A stretch of DNA of 26,837 bases from Coptodactyla brooksi (GCA_033557675.1 JAWQRM010000196.1:1-26837), one strand, 5' to 3'; positions 8,926 to 20,589 are shown, numbered from the stretch's first letter. The notes: a model not told the origin generated them from the letters alone. Numbers and translations: made by a program.

Positions 8926-9289
8926 GATAAAAATTTTCGCTATATCTTTGCAAGTTCAACAATCTAAGCGTTGATCTCCAATCTGGCTTCATATTATACC
9001 TTTTATTAATAGAACACTTAATATCTAGAAGTTAGCAGCTTGAATTAAGTTCTTATCGTTTTTATCGTGGTGGTCTCTTCAGACACCGGTTCACCGTTTA
9101 TGCCAGTTAAAATTAATTCCAGTTTGTCATCAATAAAGTGTTCTAGTAAAAGATTATAAAAGGTAATGTACCAGTGCGGGTTTCCCCGCGTTAGTGAGAT
9201 TTCCCGTGTTACGGCTTAGTTTAGAGATGGCGATTATTTCGGATCTAGTCGCCAGTTACAGTCTGTACGTTTTGAAAGTGAGTACGACT

Positions 9290-10975
9290 TCATTTTGAAA
9301 TATAAATTCGGTTACTGATGAAGAGTTATACCGTATGATTGAAAGTGATGATACCGAGTTTGATAATGTTTTCAATGAGGAAATAACGAGTGATTTGGAG
9401 GATGAGGATGTCTTAACAGAGGCAGACCAAGAAACCGACATAATATTTGCTAACCAAGACAAAAAAAAACCGTGGGAGAAACGGAACCAACAATTACTAC
9501 TAACGATGGCTTTCCAAAGTATGTAGCCAAAGATGGAATAGAATGTTCAAAAGTTCCACAAAATATGAAGGTTAGGCGTCCAAAAGCCAATATTCGGAGC
9601 CATGCCTTAGGGCTTTCAGATTGCAATGCTGATATTTCAAGTATGAGTGGCGCTTTTTTTCTGTTCCCATCTCGTGATATTCTAAACGTAATTGTAACCG
9701 AAACAAACAGAAAAGCACAAGTATTTTATAACAAAGGGAATAATGAAAATCCAGATAGAACTAAAAACTATTTACCTGCTGATTCTATAGAAATCGAGGC
9801 TTATGTCTGACTACTGCTTATACTTGGCGCTCTTCACAGTTCTAAAGAGATCGTCGATATGCTTTGGTGTCAAGGTACTTCTTACTGTCGTTCTATAACA
9901 CCTGCTACAATGTAAAGAGATAGATTGAAGAAAATTACATCATTTCTGCGCTTTGATAACTTTGAAACCAGGCAGGAACGAAAAGCTACAGATAAGTTAG
10001 CTCCAATAAGAGATATTTTTGACATTTTCGTTTCCAATTAAAACATATCTCAATCCAGGCAAGCACTTGCGTGTAGATGAGTAACTTATACTATTCCGAA
10101 TTTAAATGAAGACCAAACCTGATAAATATGGAATAAAAATGTGGGCTCTTGTAGACTGCAGTACTTCTTACATTGCAAATATGCATGTTTATTCGAGTAA
10201 GTTTTTTGGATCGGTAAATAGAAAAAACAATATATTTAACTTATGTCTCTATTTGTTTTTAGGAAACCAAGGCAACAACCCGGAAAAAAATCAAGGTCAA
10301 AGAATGGTCCTAGACATGGTGGAGCATTTAGGGGGCGGATTTGGTCCCACAATTTTTTATGAGTTTAAAGCTTTTAGAAAAAATAGAACTTCAGTGTCTT
10401 ACGTTCCGAAAGACAAAGCTGCCATCATCTTGCTTTCAAGTGAGCATATTGATGATAAAGTGACTGGTGAAGAACAATCTTACAAACCGGATATTATTCT
10501 ACATTATAATGCAACGAAAGGAACTGTCGATACCACACATAAATTAGCCAAAGAATATTATGTACAAAGAAAGACAAATCAGTGGCCAATGGTAATATTT
10601 TCTCATCTTATAGGTATAACAGGTATAGATTCTTATAAATTGCGGTTGCCAAAAAATCCCGATTGGAACAAGACCAGCTTAGACAAACGCAAACTGTTCA
10701 TCTTGACAATAGGCAAAGGACTCATAAAGAAGAACGTTTTCCGACGATATAATAATAAATACATTCAGCTGAGTAAAGAACGTTACATGACAGATGTCTT
10801 TCCCAAACTATAGAAGCCCATAAAATGCAGAGTTGATCAACAAAATAACACCAGGGGGCACTGCTATATGTGCCAAAGATGAAAAGCAAAATTCCAGAAA
10901 AACATGTTTCAGGTATAACAAATTCGTATGTTTAGAATACTATAAATCGGAGACAGTTTGGAAAAATTGTACAAA
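9290..10975 (+). pseudogene. piggyBac transposase relic, copy 2, with an apparent 66-bp intron
   Basis: The order of parts follows a piggyBac transposase. An acidic N-terminus (MIESDDTEFDNVFNEEITSDLEDED) comes first, followed by FPKYVAKDGIE.SKVPQ, SHALGLSD and TKNYLPADSIEIEAYV. Next are LLLILGALHSSKEIVDMLW and TDKLAPIRDIFDIF, then the first catalytic aspartate in LRVDE (about 10080), DKYGIKMWALVDC, YVPKDKAAIILLSS.HIDDKVTGE, the third catalytic block YNATKGTVD, and VQRKTNQWPMVIF. A Cys-rich tail (GHCYMC, CFRYNKFVC) ends it. A frameshift lies in the A-run near 9463-9471. Stops follow EAYV (9808-9810) and VDE. The second catalytic block (DNFFTS-like) is missing after LDMVEHLGG. The longest intact piece is 235 codons, 10106-10813. 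No matching 3' terminus was found. Confidence 0.85.
10197..10262 (+). other. putative intron in the piggyBac relic
   Basis: The segment starts GTAAGT and ends TTTTTAG after a T-rich tract. It interrupts the otherwise conserved join between NMHVYS and NQGNNPEKNQGQ. Removing its 66 bases keeps the frame and restores the family's spacing. It has no stop in frame, so it could also be read through. Confidence 0.55.
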
Positions 10976-11429
10976 TACTATGTAATTACTTAGTTACTAT
11001 TTGTCACTAGTTACTATTTGTGTGGAATTTGACTGTAGTTACTTTTTTGCTAATCGTTATTATATATTTATATCGTATATTGGGTTATTGGAAACTATCC
11101 CTTATAGTTTCCAAGATTCCAATATATGGCACTGTATAGAGTACGCATCACGGAAAACTCGGCATAGGGAGAGCGATAAAATTGGCAACAGGGCACTCGT
11201 GGCCAGCACGTAGCTGTCCGTTCGCCAGGCTGTGCCATGCTAGCTAGGCATTTCAAGGCCTTCAAAAAATTCAAGGGGGGACTAAAACTGTTTTCTTTCA
11301 ATTTTCTTAGTACGTTCGTCGCTGATTGCGTAAAATACAAATCTGATTTTATGAAAAGAAACTAAAATAATATTATAAAATAAAATAAATTTTAAGAAAC
11401 CTGCCCGAACGCAAAACAAGACAACAAAA
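10976..11429. other. spacer with short repeats, no gene seen
   Basis: It holds a short direct repeat (tagttactatttgt twice, near 10991-11021) and a perfect 11-bp hairpin at 11088-11114 (ttggaaactat, loop ccctt, atagtttccaa). The part from 11140 to 11290 is somewhat GC-richer and may be the 3' untranslated end of the next transposon relic. Confidence 0.4.
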
Positions 11430-12469
11430 TTACAAATGCGGCTCAAAAATAGGCCTCCCTGAGCAGATAAACAATACCCCCAAACGATCGTAGAAATTGC
11501 TTCTAACATTAGAAAGCATTTCAGGTGTGATTCGGATGGCTACTTCGGTAGTTTTAGCTCCCAGGTCCACCAAATTTTCCGCTCACTCATGACCATAAAT
11601 GATCTGCTTAAGAAACCCCCACAGGAAAAAGTCATTTGGGGACAAATCTGGAGATCTGGCTGGCTATTTAATATTCCCTGTCCCATCTGTGTGTTTAAAA
11701 ATGCATTAACCCTGTCTTGCTGAAATCAAATAGTGTCTAAATCTATTCCAGGAATGTTCCGGTAAGTCGGCACAATTGCGTTTCTAGAAGATCTAAATAT
11801 TTCCGGGCATTTAATGCCCCGTCAATGTAAAAGGGGCCTATTAAATGGTCACGAAGAAGTCCAGTCCAAACATTCAGCTTTTGTGAATACTGGGTGCGAA
11901 CAGAGATACTTTTATATAAATTTTCACGAGACCAATAACGAACAACAGAAGAATTGTATTTTCCGTGCAATGGAAAAGTAGATTCACCGGTGAAAACAAT
12001 ATTTGCAATAAAGTTTTCATCTTCACTTGCCCTTTCTATCACTTGTTCACAAAATTCCATTCTTCGAATATTATCCTCGGGAAATAACTCGTGTCTTTCT
12101 GAATTTATAGCACTTAAAGCCGTGCTTGCGCAAAGCTCGTGAAACAGTACTTCTGCTTACACCCAATTCTTCGCTAATTTGTTTGGTCGATTTTGTGTCA
12201 TCTGCTTCCACTGTAGCACAAATCATTTCGTTCCTCATCACTCTTTCTTCGACTTTTTCAGGTGGGACTTCCTTTAAGTGGCACTTCAAACATCCCTTTA
12301 TATAATAACAATTTTCAAACATGCGAACAATGTTGTAAATTGTCTGCTTATTGGGAATGGGTCTTCCTTCAAAAGTGTGTGCAAATAAATCTACGCATTC
12401 TTTTGAAGACCGATCTCCATAAAACCACTTGATGATTTACAATTTTTCGGCAGGGGTGTATACAGCCAT
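11430..12469 (-). pseudogene. IS630/Tc1-mariner transposase relic, copy 2
   Basis: The relic starts at the ATG at 12469 with MAVYTPAEKL, a stop, then IIKWFYGDRSSKECVDLFAHTFEGRPIPNKQTIYNIVRMFE, the N-terminal helix-turn-helix of this family. A second helix-turn-helix follows (KQISEELGVSRSTVSRALRKHGFKCYKF). Next come MEFCEQVIERASEDENFIANIVF and the first catalytic block, which reads TGESTF where the family has SDESTF, so the aspartate is now glycine (codon at 11986-11988). RYWSRENLYKSISVRTQYSQKLNVW, GPFYIDGALNARKYLDLLE, FQQD with the second aspartate, and SPDLSPNDFFLWGFLKQIIY in another frame complete it. Some residues between the second and third catalytic blocks are missing. It is inactive. 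It is the fullest member of this family in the window. Confidence 0.88.
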
Positions 12470-14067
12470 TTGTTTTTATATTTCGTTCAGTCGTATAGAT
12501 GCGTTTCGTACGACAGTCGGCAACGAAATGAAGCAAACATTCTTGAGCACAGCGGGTAATCTTGTTTCGTCTGCATCGTGTAGCTCGGCGCCATGCGTTG
12601 TTGTCAAGTGCAACGCTTCCTACACCAAGTTCAGCAAGACGCAACCTGTATAGAGACATACACAGGGTATGCTGTAACATGTAGGACTCGATATCTCTCG
12701 ACCTGTGAACTAGGTTAGGGTTAGTTCTTCAACGAGAACAGTTAATACTTTGAATCTAATGCAGTAGAAGAAAATGTAAGTTTTATGTGCATTCGATTGG
12801 GTGTTTAAAGATTTTAAGATACATCGATTGTGATGCCAGTAATAAATTGAACTGTGTAAATAAGATGCATCGTTAAGAGATCGGATTGGTTACCACAACC
12901 CGTTCGTTCATTTTTCCCAACAGCGTATGCAGGGCAACTGGCTGGAATATTAGTATCGTGTATACCATCGACTTGACGTCGAAACTAGTCTTGGAGGCAG
13001 CTCTAAGGATTAGTAACTGTTAAAAGTTCTGGTATTCAGTTACCGAGCGGTATGATTTAGTGGCGACAGTCAGCTGTGCGTTAATCCGGTAAAATAACAG
13101 TTTGCCCGACCGCACTATATGTAAATACACGTTGGCGCGAGTTTATATTTAAAAAAAGGTATTATAATAAGCAGATATTTATCATAATTTCCCCCCTTTT
13201 TGTTTTATGATGGGCGCCCATAGCTTGACGGGCAGCTGCCTCCGTCAGCTGGTCTCGACGTATTAATAATCGTTTTGTAATTAACCACTTCAACCATTAT
13301 ACACTAAACACACCACCACAGCGAGTGTGGTGCATTCCTCCTTGAGTTTAACCTTCCGTTTGCAACTGCGCTGGAAACAAAATAAATGATATGCCCTTGT
13401 TGTAAAATGCTACCGGGAATATTTCTGTTTAACTGATGGCAATAAATATAACAAAAAGCCGTAATATGACAAGAGGAGATGTAAACAGATTACGCAGGAA
13501 TCTTACGTTATGGATTTTTTTCCTCGCGCGGAAATGTTACACATTGTAAGACATTCTCATTTTTTGCGTGCCTAACAGCCGTAAGTTATTAAATCCACAC
13601 TGTACTACTATATTAGCTTTATTCTCGTACGTATTTCCTGTGTCAAAGGTAGATTACATCGGATATGGACAGAGCAAATACACGCTTCCATCGTTTACTT
13701 GTCACGTGCTGTTAATTAGCATTAGTTAAGGTCGATTTATGTGGGCTTCGGAGTTAACAAAAGCGAATCGATATTAAAATAATTGTAATCTGTTCAGAAC
13801 GAAAAAAAAACCTTACAATAGGCTATGAACATGAGCAGTGAGTGTTTGGCTTTAACTCCACCTAATTTTAAAATATCATTAACAGCATCAATAATAAACA
13901 TAAAGAAATATTTATTACATTGTTAATTAATTTATTTAATTTTGTTACACGATGTGTTCAATTTATCATCCTCTCTTCGCCGAACAACTTTTTGTATGTT
14001 CGTAACCAAATATTAATTTCCATTAATTTCTGCACATTTACCTATAAATTGATGGTCTAAATCATAG
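12470..14067. other. no gene recognised
   Basis: The first 200 bases are probably the 5' flank of the transposon relic (ending near a acagggtatgctgta stretch). The rest is moderately AT-rich. It has small palindromes, including atgggcgcccat at 13210-13221 and caccaca-gcgag-tgtggtg at 13314-13332, but no coding frame with motifs and no RNA gene that I can recognise. Confidence 0.4.
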
Positions 14068-14170
14068 GTTTGCAAAGTGGTCCATGCGGGCCCCTGGGAG
14101 TCCATGGAATGATTCAAGGGGTCCGTGGTAAGTAAAAATTATTTTAGGGTTCCGCGAAGAACTACCATAG
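14068..14170. repeat. possible hAT-type short element remnant
   Basis: The text ggtttgcaaagtggtccatg followed by cgggcccctgggagtccatgg and ggggtccgtgg...ccgcgaagaa resembles the ends of hAT-superfamily non-autonomous elements, which often contain a caaagtggtcc / ggtccgcg pattern. I cannot find a matching inverted end or an 8-bp target duplication, so this is tentative. Confidence 0.25.
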
Positions 14171-14840
14171 CATGTGACTCCACAGCCATTCATAATAATT
14201 TTGATGGCAAGTCTGGTGGAGCTCTACCACCTACTAAACGAGTATAGCATTGAATTTAATAACTATCGTCCGTAGCAGGTTTTAACGTGTTTGTTTGTAC
14301 AGGAAAAATCCTGACAAATTTTCATGCAATAACATGTCTCTAACATGACACTATAAAATAGCCGGTCATCGAATCAACAATTTATAACTGTTCAATGTGT
14401 CATATGAGAGTGATACAAAGAGTGACCAAAGAGTTACCTATCTACGTAAGTATTTTGGCCAGTGCTGTGAAGTCAGCCATACATTCAAGTCATAGATTAA
14501 AAAAAATGTATAATACGGTATTTATTGCAACTAATGCATTATAATAGTAACTATATTACATATCTAGATACAAATAACTATTAGGAAAAGATTAAAAAAA
14601 AATATTTATTAATTAAATGACACGAATACGCTATTTGATTAAGCATGTCTTGTTTATTTATCTAGTTTTACGGACGGAACCTTCACTTAAATGATGTTTT
14701 GATCGAGTTGCCCAAGAAAGGGACAACAATACCCGACTTGAACCTTTATTATTGGCAAATATCCTATTATTTGTACGTGATGTGGATAAAGTAAAGGTTT
14801 AGGAAATTGTTTTTGTATCCATTTTTCAAGTGCACTTGGG

Positions 14841-15083
14841 TATATAAGAAATACAGTGTCATAAACTGTTTCTAGTGTACCCTACGACTTTGTCTGTATC
14901 ACCTTGACACTTAGTTGGTGTCAATTTATTTCTTGTGTTGTGTCGGACGCTTATCTCATGATATATAAATGCAAATTGTGCTATTATATTGTATGTTAGT
15001 GTTATAGTGTAAGTGATTAAAACTGGAGGACGCTAAATAAAGATTATTCCTGTGGGTGCATCCTACTGAATAAATTCGAAAAG
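14841..15083 (+). promoter_or_regulatory. TATA-like box with downstream polyadenylation signals and splice-donor-like site
   Basis: TATATAAG at 14841-14848 is followed by AATAAA at 15036-15041 and 15069-15074, and by a strong donor-like AAAA/GTAAGTAT with GT at 15083-15084. TATA then AATAAA in this spacing would suit a solo LTR; TATA then a donor would suit a non-coding first exon. Neither has further support, and all these motifs are common by chance in AT-rich DNA. Confidence 0.15.
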
Positions 15084-15408
15084 TAAGTATAATACAACCT
15101 AAGCCTGACTTTGAACTTTTGAACTGCTTTTAGTTTTGTAAGAATTATTTTAGAAACTGAAGAAACTTGTTCTGGCCAGCTATGAACTCCAGCTATGAAT
15201 TCCAAAAGCAGTAGGTGTTGATTGGTGTAAATTGTTGGAAAAGATCTTGTACATTCAATATCATGTCTTTACAGAAGCAAGCAAGCGAACTATAGCACTC
15301 CTGAGCAGTGAAGTAAAGTGCTTCAGTAAGACGCACTGTAAATAATACATCTCAGTTCAAAATCAGGCTCTAATTCTTATTAATTATTAGTCATTAAATC
15401 TTATAATA

Positions 15409-15486
15409 CACTGAATGGCCAAAAAACTAGACACACCTCTAATACACTTTCGAATAAGAGAAGTATTTAATTTTTTGGTCACTCAG
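15409..15486. mobile_element. 78-bp Tc1-type micro-element with TA target duplication
   Basis: The left end cactgaatggccaaaaaact and the right end ttaattttttggtcactcag are inverted counterparts (the right end complemented reads ctgagtgaccaaaaaattaa). TA flanks both sides (15407-15408 and 15487-15488). Terminal repeats of the form CAGTGnnTGnCCAAAAAA are typical of Tc1-like elements. It encodes nothing and is almost all terminal repeat. Confidence 0.75.
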
Positions 15487-15488
15487 TA

Positions 15489-16878
15489 TATATGTAAAGT
15501 TGATTGGAAAATTTTTAAGTTGTGGATAAATTCGGAGATATGTTATTCCTGCGGTTTTTAATCCAGAATTTTACGTAGAAAACAAAAATTTAATTCATAT
15601 TATTTCATGTACTTGTAAGGTATGTCTTCAAAACTAAACCATTTCTCACAAAATCAATTTATGTAGTAACTTATATTAAAAATTTAGATTTTTAATTATT
15701 TTAGTCGTATAAAGGTTGGCGTTCATATACGTATAAATGGACGATAGGACCATCCGATGAGAATAGGTTAGTTAGGCTAAGAATAGCTATCTTCATTAAC
15801 GTATACGAAATATTAACATTGATATTTGCCTGAAATGTATAACTTTCTCTACATCTTATGGACATTTTTGATCGTCAAAGAGCTTTTTAACAAAATTTCA
15901 ATAAAGTCATTTTCTGTTTAAGAATAATCAAACAATATAGCAATAATATTCATCCAAACTTCCATTTACTCCCATTGCAAGATTTCTCATTACATTCCTG
16001 TAATGTAGATTCTGACATACTGGGAATTAATATATTCTTATAGATATCCTTATTATCCTGATTTATCTTAACGAAAATTGAGTATATTCCTTCGACATTG
16101 TTTCGATTATTTATGAATCATTACCACAACCACTAATGACGATTGCAATTTACCAGCAACAAGTTTTGCACTGCGGTTGCTCGGTAAATATATATCGGTA
16201 AGTATATCCAGCATTACACGAGCAGTGTCAATTAATTCTTCGTAGAATTTATGCGGGCTTATGTACTTCATTATGTACTTTTAAATTTCTCGTAATTAAT
16301 TCTTACCTCTGGAAATTACTTTTGAAATTCATGTAAGTAGTATGGTATTAATAAGCCTGAAACAACATAAACTTCCCGTCAATTACGAAAGTATTTTTGA
16401 AATTAAAAATGGTTGCTAAACAGTATAAGGCTTTTTTTATGGAAAGATACTATTATAATACACAAAATATTCTATTATAATACACATAATAAAACAACCG
16501 TAAATAGATTCAATACCTAAACGAAACTTAAACTAACTGCCACAAAAGGCAAGCCCAACACATGCCAAATTTCGATCATGGCATACCTGATTATTTTTTT
16601 ATTGAAGCATGTTAAATTCTCTATAAGTTGTGGAAATGTAATACTAAACAATCTAAGGATAAACCAGTTATTAACGAATTTATATCTGTAGTATAAAATA
16701 GGTGTTAGTAGTATACAAGTGCAACATCTTAATTATAAAGCGTTGTAAAGACATTTATTAAAGGATTGTATAAACAAACTTTACGTATTATTAAGAACGC
16801 TTACAAGGAAGCAGTGAGACGAATAGTAACGTTAGAAAAAGCAGCAGCTGCTAAAGTGGTAAATACTCTCAAAGTATA
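15489..16878. other. AT-rich spacer, no gene seen
   Basis: About 1.4 kb with no motif-bearing reading frame, RNA gene or clear repeat boundary. Confidence 0.45.
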
Positions 16879-16912
16879 AGCAGGGAACACTAGTTCTTTA
16901 GTGTTCCCTGCT
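16879..16912. repeat. perfect 14-bp hairpin
   Basis: Arms agcagggaacacta (16879-16892) and tagtgttccctgct (16899-16912) are perfect complements around the 6-nt loop gttctt. It sits in AT-rich DNA with no gene next to it. Confidence 0.8.
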
Positions 16913-17264
16913 AGAACTTTAGTTCTAAAAACACCATGGTTCCCGCTTTTAATCAAAAAATATAAGAACCACAGAAATAAACTTTTTAGAATTCTAGAAA
17001 TATTGTGTTCCACAAATATTAACATATTAAAGTATAATGTAAATGACATAATAATTACATTTTAATTGTTAGAGAAACCTTTACGGTGGAAATCACTGAT
17101 AACATAAGCCTGCGAAGGTTTGACTTTTAATAATTATTTATTTTTCAGCGCTGAATCCGAAAATGAACTTCATTCTTTGTTATCACGTCAGGATATTTCG
17201 CAAATAATCATAAAACATTTTTTTTATAATTCTTTTTTTCTTGACTTTTGCTTTCTTACAACAG

Positions 17265-17935
17265 GTTGAGGGGGCGTCCATTGATCCCCCTCGATCTCAA
17301 AATAATATCGATGCTCCTGGTATAGCAAGCTTCCTTATCTTTTTTGTGAATGGAATGTAGTAACAGAAACAGAGAAAATTGTTGGAAGAAAAAAGATTGG
17401 TCAAAAGGGAGTTCATTGCAAAAAAAATGTGCTCCGAAAAGCTCTCCTAGATCCGAATAAAGATCTCCTTCCACCTCTACATATCAGTTTTTGATATAGC
17501 AATTTATCAAAACCTTACCGAAAGAAGTGGGTCTTTACAAGTCCTGACATTAGAAAACTTCTTCAAGGAAAAGGAATCATAGGGAGCCTTTAAAGACGTA
17601 GTAACCAAGTTTTTGGGCAATAACAAGGATCCGAACTTCAAATCAATCGTTGGGAATATGCTGCAAAAGTATTATACAAAAACTTAGTCTGTTTTATGAG
17701 CTTTAGTGTTTTCTTCCCAAATTACGTTAGTGAAGAAATGTGACAGGTTTCATAAGAGCATCAAACAAATGGAAAGGAATAAGGAAAATGGTGTAGTGTG
17801 ATGATGGCTGACTATTACTGGATGTTAATTACATCCAGTAATTACACCGAGATGAACCCCATAAAGAACATAAAAGGAAAAGTGTAAAGCAGAGCACGAG
17901 TGGCCCAAAAAAACTTCCACACATCAAATAAAGTT
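17265..17935 (+). pseudogene. relic of an uncharacterised arthropod protein family (ERFHQDI...MMADYCW type)
   Basis: Pieces of a protein I recall as recurring in many arthropod genomes appear in the right order in shifting frames. They are LKIISMLLG, LFCEWNVVTETEKIVG, KNVLRKALLDPNKDLLPPLH (17421-17480), SPDIRKLLQGKGIIGS (17540-17590), FKDVVTKFLGNNKDPNFKSIVGNMLQKYY (17588-17685), FHKSIKQMERNKENG (near 17750) and MMADYYWML (17801-17830). Intact relatives read ...CEWDSR, ALLDPxKVLLPPLHIKLG, FLGNNK, GERFHQDIKxMExRYQG and MMADYCW. At least five frame breaks show it is dead. The family's function is unknown to me; its many genomic copies suggest a mobile-element origin. The N-terminal half of the protein is not found here. 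Confidence 0.75.
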
Positions 17936-18229
17936 GTGACAAATGTTTTATTTATAGCTTTGTATATACTTATAGTTAAGTCTATTTCAAAGTTTCATAT
18001 TTGCGCAATCTTTTGACGTTTTACAAATTTTGAAAGTTGCAATTTGCGAGAAATCCTGACGTGATGGGAAAAAATGAATATCAAATAAAAAGGTTAAAAA
18101 ACATGGCAACCCAAATTTTGCAAGCTTGTGTAATTGAATACAGTGAAAGGCTAGAAAACATCTAGAAAACAAATTCATTAATGTAGAAACATCATAAGGT
18201 AATTGAGTAGCATTGAGCTAACTTTGATT

Positions 18230-19320
18230 AACTTTCTACCCTTTTCTACTTTCTCTTAAGAGGAAGTATTGCATTCGCAAAAAAATCGATGTCGAAATTT
18301 TGATGAATCTTGGGGAATTAGGCTTTTTGTAGCCTATTCATGCTATTTTTAGTGGTTAGTCTGTCCGTCTGTCCGGCTGTCGTTTTTAGACTGCCACGTT
18401 AGAGCGATTAAAACAATACTTTGTACAGTGTAAAAATTGTATATGAGGTACTTAACTAAAAAACTTTTTGTAATAAAATATTTTTTGTAATCTACATAAA
18501 ATCGCGAGGAAAACACTAGGGTGGTATATGCTTAAAATCAACAGGTCTCGAGTTATAAACATAATTGATAAAAGTACAGTCCTATGGGGTAAGAGGGTAT
18601 TTCGTTCTTAATCTCAGGTATTGCTGTCCTTAGAAAAAAATGTTCTCAAGATTTCTAAATGGAACGAACACCCTGTATATTGTGCTATTTTTTAAACCCT
18701 TGTAAGATTTAAGGGTCAAAGATGACGGGTACGAATGTAAAATTTTGTTTAGAACTGTTACTGTTTTGGATGTGAAAAGAAATTTCAAATAAAGGTTGCA
18801 GTGCACCGAACTCTTCATATTTTGACACTATTTTTGATTATACAGGGTTTATTCAGATTTTTAAATGGAACTCCCTGCATATCATGCTATTTTTGAAGTT
18901 CTTATAAAATTTAAGGGCCACTTTAGTTATTATACATTAACTCCAAGTAATACCGTTTAGGTGTTATTACATATTTTTGAAAAAGATAACAGGTACGAAT
19001 GTAATTTTTTTTAAAGCCATTACTGTTCTTGATAGAAAAAAATGTTTCAAATAAAAGTTGCAGTATATCGAATTCTTCAACAATTTGAAATTGTTCTCGA
19101 ATGTGCAAGGTGTTCGGTTTATTCTCAAAACTACTCAACTTCTGTTTCTTGGAACATATGGCTATACTCTTGAAGCTGCAGGTTAACGAACTACTTCAAT
19201 AAGTCTAAAATATTTCTTCAATATGTTCTAAAACACATTAACGAAATCGTTGTCATAATTGAAATGAAGTCAATGTAAGAGAAAGTCATGTGAGATGTGC
19301 ACATCACAGTGTCTATGCTG
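18230..19320 (+). repeat. dispersed non-coding repeat family, copy 2, with internal tandem duplication
   Basis: It matches the reverse complement of 3600-4375, including a hairpin near 18320-18337 (taggct...agccta), tgatgaatctt, gtccgtctgtcc, aatctacataaaat, aatctcaggtattgct, accctgtata, acgggtacgaatgta and gagaaagtcatgt. One part is duplicated in tandem. Unit 18651-18825 and unit 18856-19081 share taaatggaac, tgctattttt, atttaaggg, gggtacgaatgtaa, gttactgtt, tttcaaataaa and gttgcagt. The second unit has an extra stretch of about 60 bases near 18923-18980. Open frames on the minus strand here show no motifs. Confidence 0.75.
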
Positions 19321-19529
19321 TTAATCTAAAAATATATGAACTAATACCTTGTGCAAAAAAGCACATTTAAAAGTCAACGAAAAAGGAATAAACTAAAAGG
19401 GGGCCTTGGGAATGTCTTTAAAATATCGAACGACACAAGGAGTATTTACATAAGAAAAGAATAACCGAAAGCAGACCCACGACAAACTGTGTATACAAAA
19501 CTTGTTGTTCCCTTTAGTACACTATATAT

Positions 19530-19985
19530 TTAAGTATTTCCTCGCAAACCATGCGAATGTTTTCCCGGAAGTTTAACTTTCAAAATATCTGTAAAAACCG
19601 CAAACTGATCTTCTCCATTATACTGAAATCGAACAATAGACTCAAGCGGTCCTATTCCCTGTCGTCTCTTTGCCTTGAGACCACCTCCCGTGCGTTCTAA
19701 TACGAGTGAAATCGATCTATTCGCAGGTTTTCTTTCGAGGACCGGAGAATCACAATGGCGAAGAATGGCTTCGTACGGAAAACAAACAAAGCCCACGCGA
19801 TTGTGCTGGCGCACAGCAGCGGGTGGCTCGGCAATAAATTCCAACGTCAACGCCGGGTCATCACGAAGTGGGTGGCAGAAGAACAGTTTAACGAGCCTCA
19901 CTCCCCAAAGCACAACCTTGCGTTTCTTCTTCCTTTCATTGCGCTCGGTTAATTCTGACGTTGGAAGGATATGTTTTCTTTTTCA
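19530..19985 (-). CDS. unrecognised open frame of about 150 codons without ATG; may not be a gene
   Basis: The minus-strand frame runs from a stop at 19983-19985 to the TAA at 19530-19532 with no interruption, but it contains no methionine codon. A GTG at 19913 is the only alternative start of note. If real it would have to be an internal exon or a decayed coding fragment. The middle reads like soluble protein (LEFIAEPPAAVRQH, VGFVCFPYEAILRHC, RFQYNGEDQFAVFTDILKV). I recognise no domain. The plus strand is also open over the same area (19675-20046, 123 codons, and 19755-19952, 65 codons), so the region is stop-poor in several frames and the correct one cannot be chosen. It is GC-richer than its surroundings. 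Confidence 0.2.
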
Positions 19986-20432
19986 GACTAACACTGACCT
20001 ACCTTTTCCGTTCTGCGTACGGATCATTAGTTTATGTCACTCCTGACCAGTGACGGATTAAGCAGCTTTAGATGTCTGTTAATTGTCTGTGTACAAGTGA
20101 TTTACTGATTGCTTTGTTGTGTGATTACATTTAATTGGTGGTTGTCAGAAGTTTTTAAAATGAAATTTGTCAATTCCGCATAAACCATGATCCGCAAGTT
20201 GAAATAATTTTGTTCACAGTCTAAGTAATATTTTGAACTGTGTCAAAATATAACAATAATTGAGTACTTGATATGTGACCAATAATAAGCAATGTATTGT
20301 TTAAGGTTTCATGTGTACGTAGATTAGATTTTTTTACAATGACAACCTTCCATTCTCGAATGGAAATGTTAAAATATTAGTTTGTTAATCAATTGTATTT
20401 TGTTCAATTCTTTTCACGTTTTTTTTTGCCAG

Positions 20433-20543
20433 AGGCGTATTAAATCGAACTAGTAAAAAGGAGGATACTAAGACAGTAAAGAAATCGCAGCAACACGTCT
20501 CCACAATAAACGAATCTCCTGATACTAACCAAACTGGCCTCGA
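20433..20543 (+). CDS. possible internal exon 1 of an unrecognised gene
   Basis: A strong acceptor-like tract (ttttttttgccag, ending at 20432) precedes 111 bases that are open in one frame. They would encode GVLNRTSKKEDTKTVKKSQQ followed by HVSTINESPDTNQTGL. They end at a donor-like GTAAGC (GT at 20544). The peptide is Lys/Ser/Thr-rich and looks disordered. The phase at the end (two bases of a codon left over) fits the candidate exon at 20590-20716. No domain is visible and no start codon was found, so this rests on splice signals and frame alone. Confidence 0.3.
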
Positions 20544-20589
20544 GTAAGCAATTTATTTATATATTTAACATACTTCGAATACAAATAAG

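Noticed and set aside
12714..12724. aggttagggttag, similar to an insect telomere repeat
   Set aside because: Only two irregular units are present; there is no array.
17256..17474. 72-codon minus-strand frame
   Set aside because: It is antisense to the arthropod-family relic, which explains the region better.
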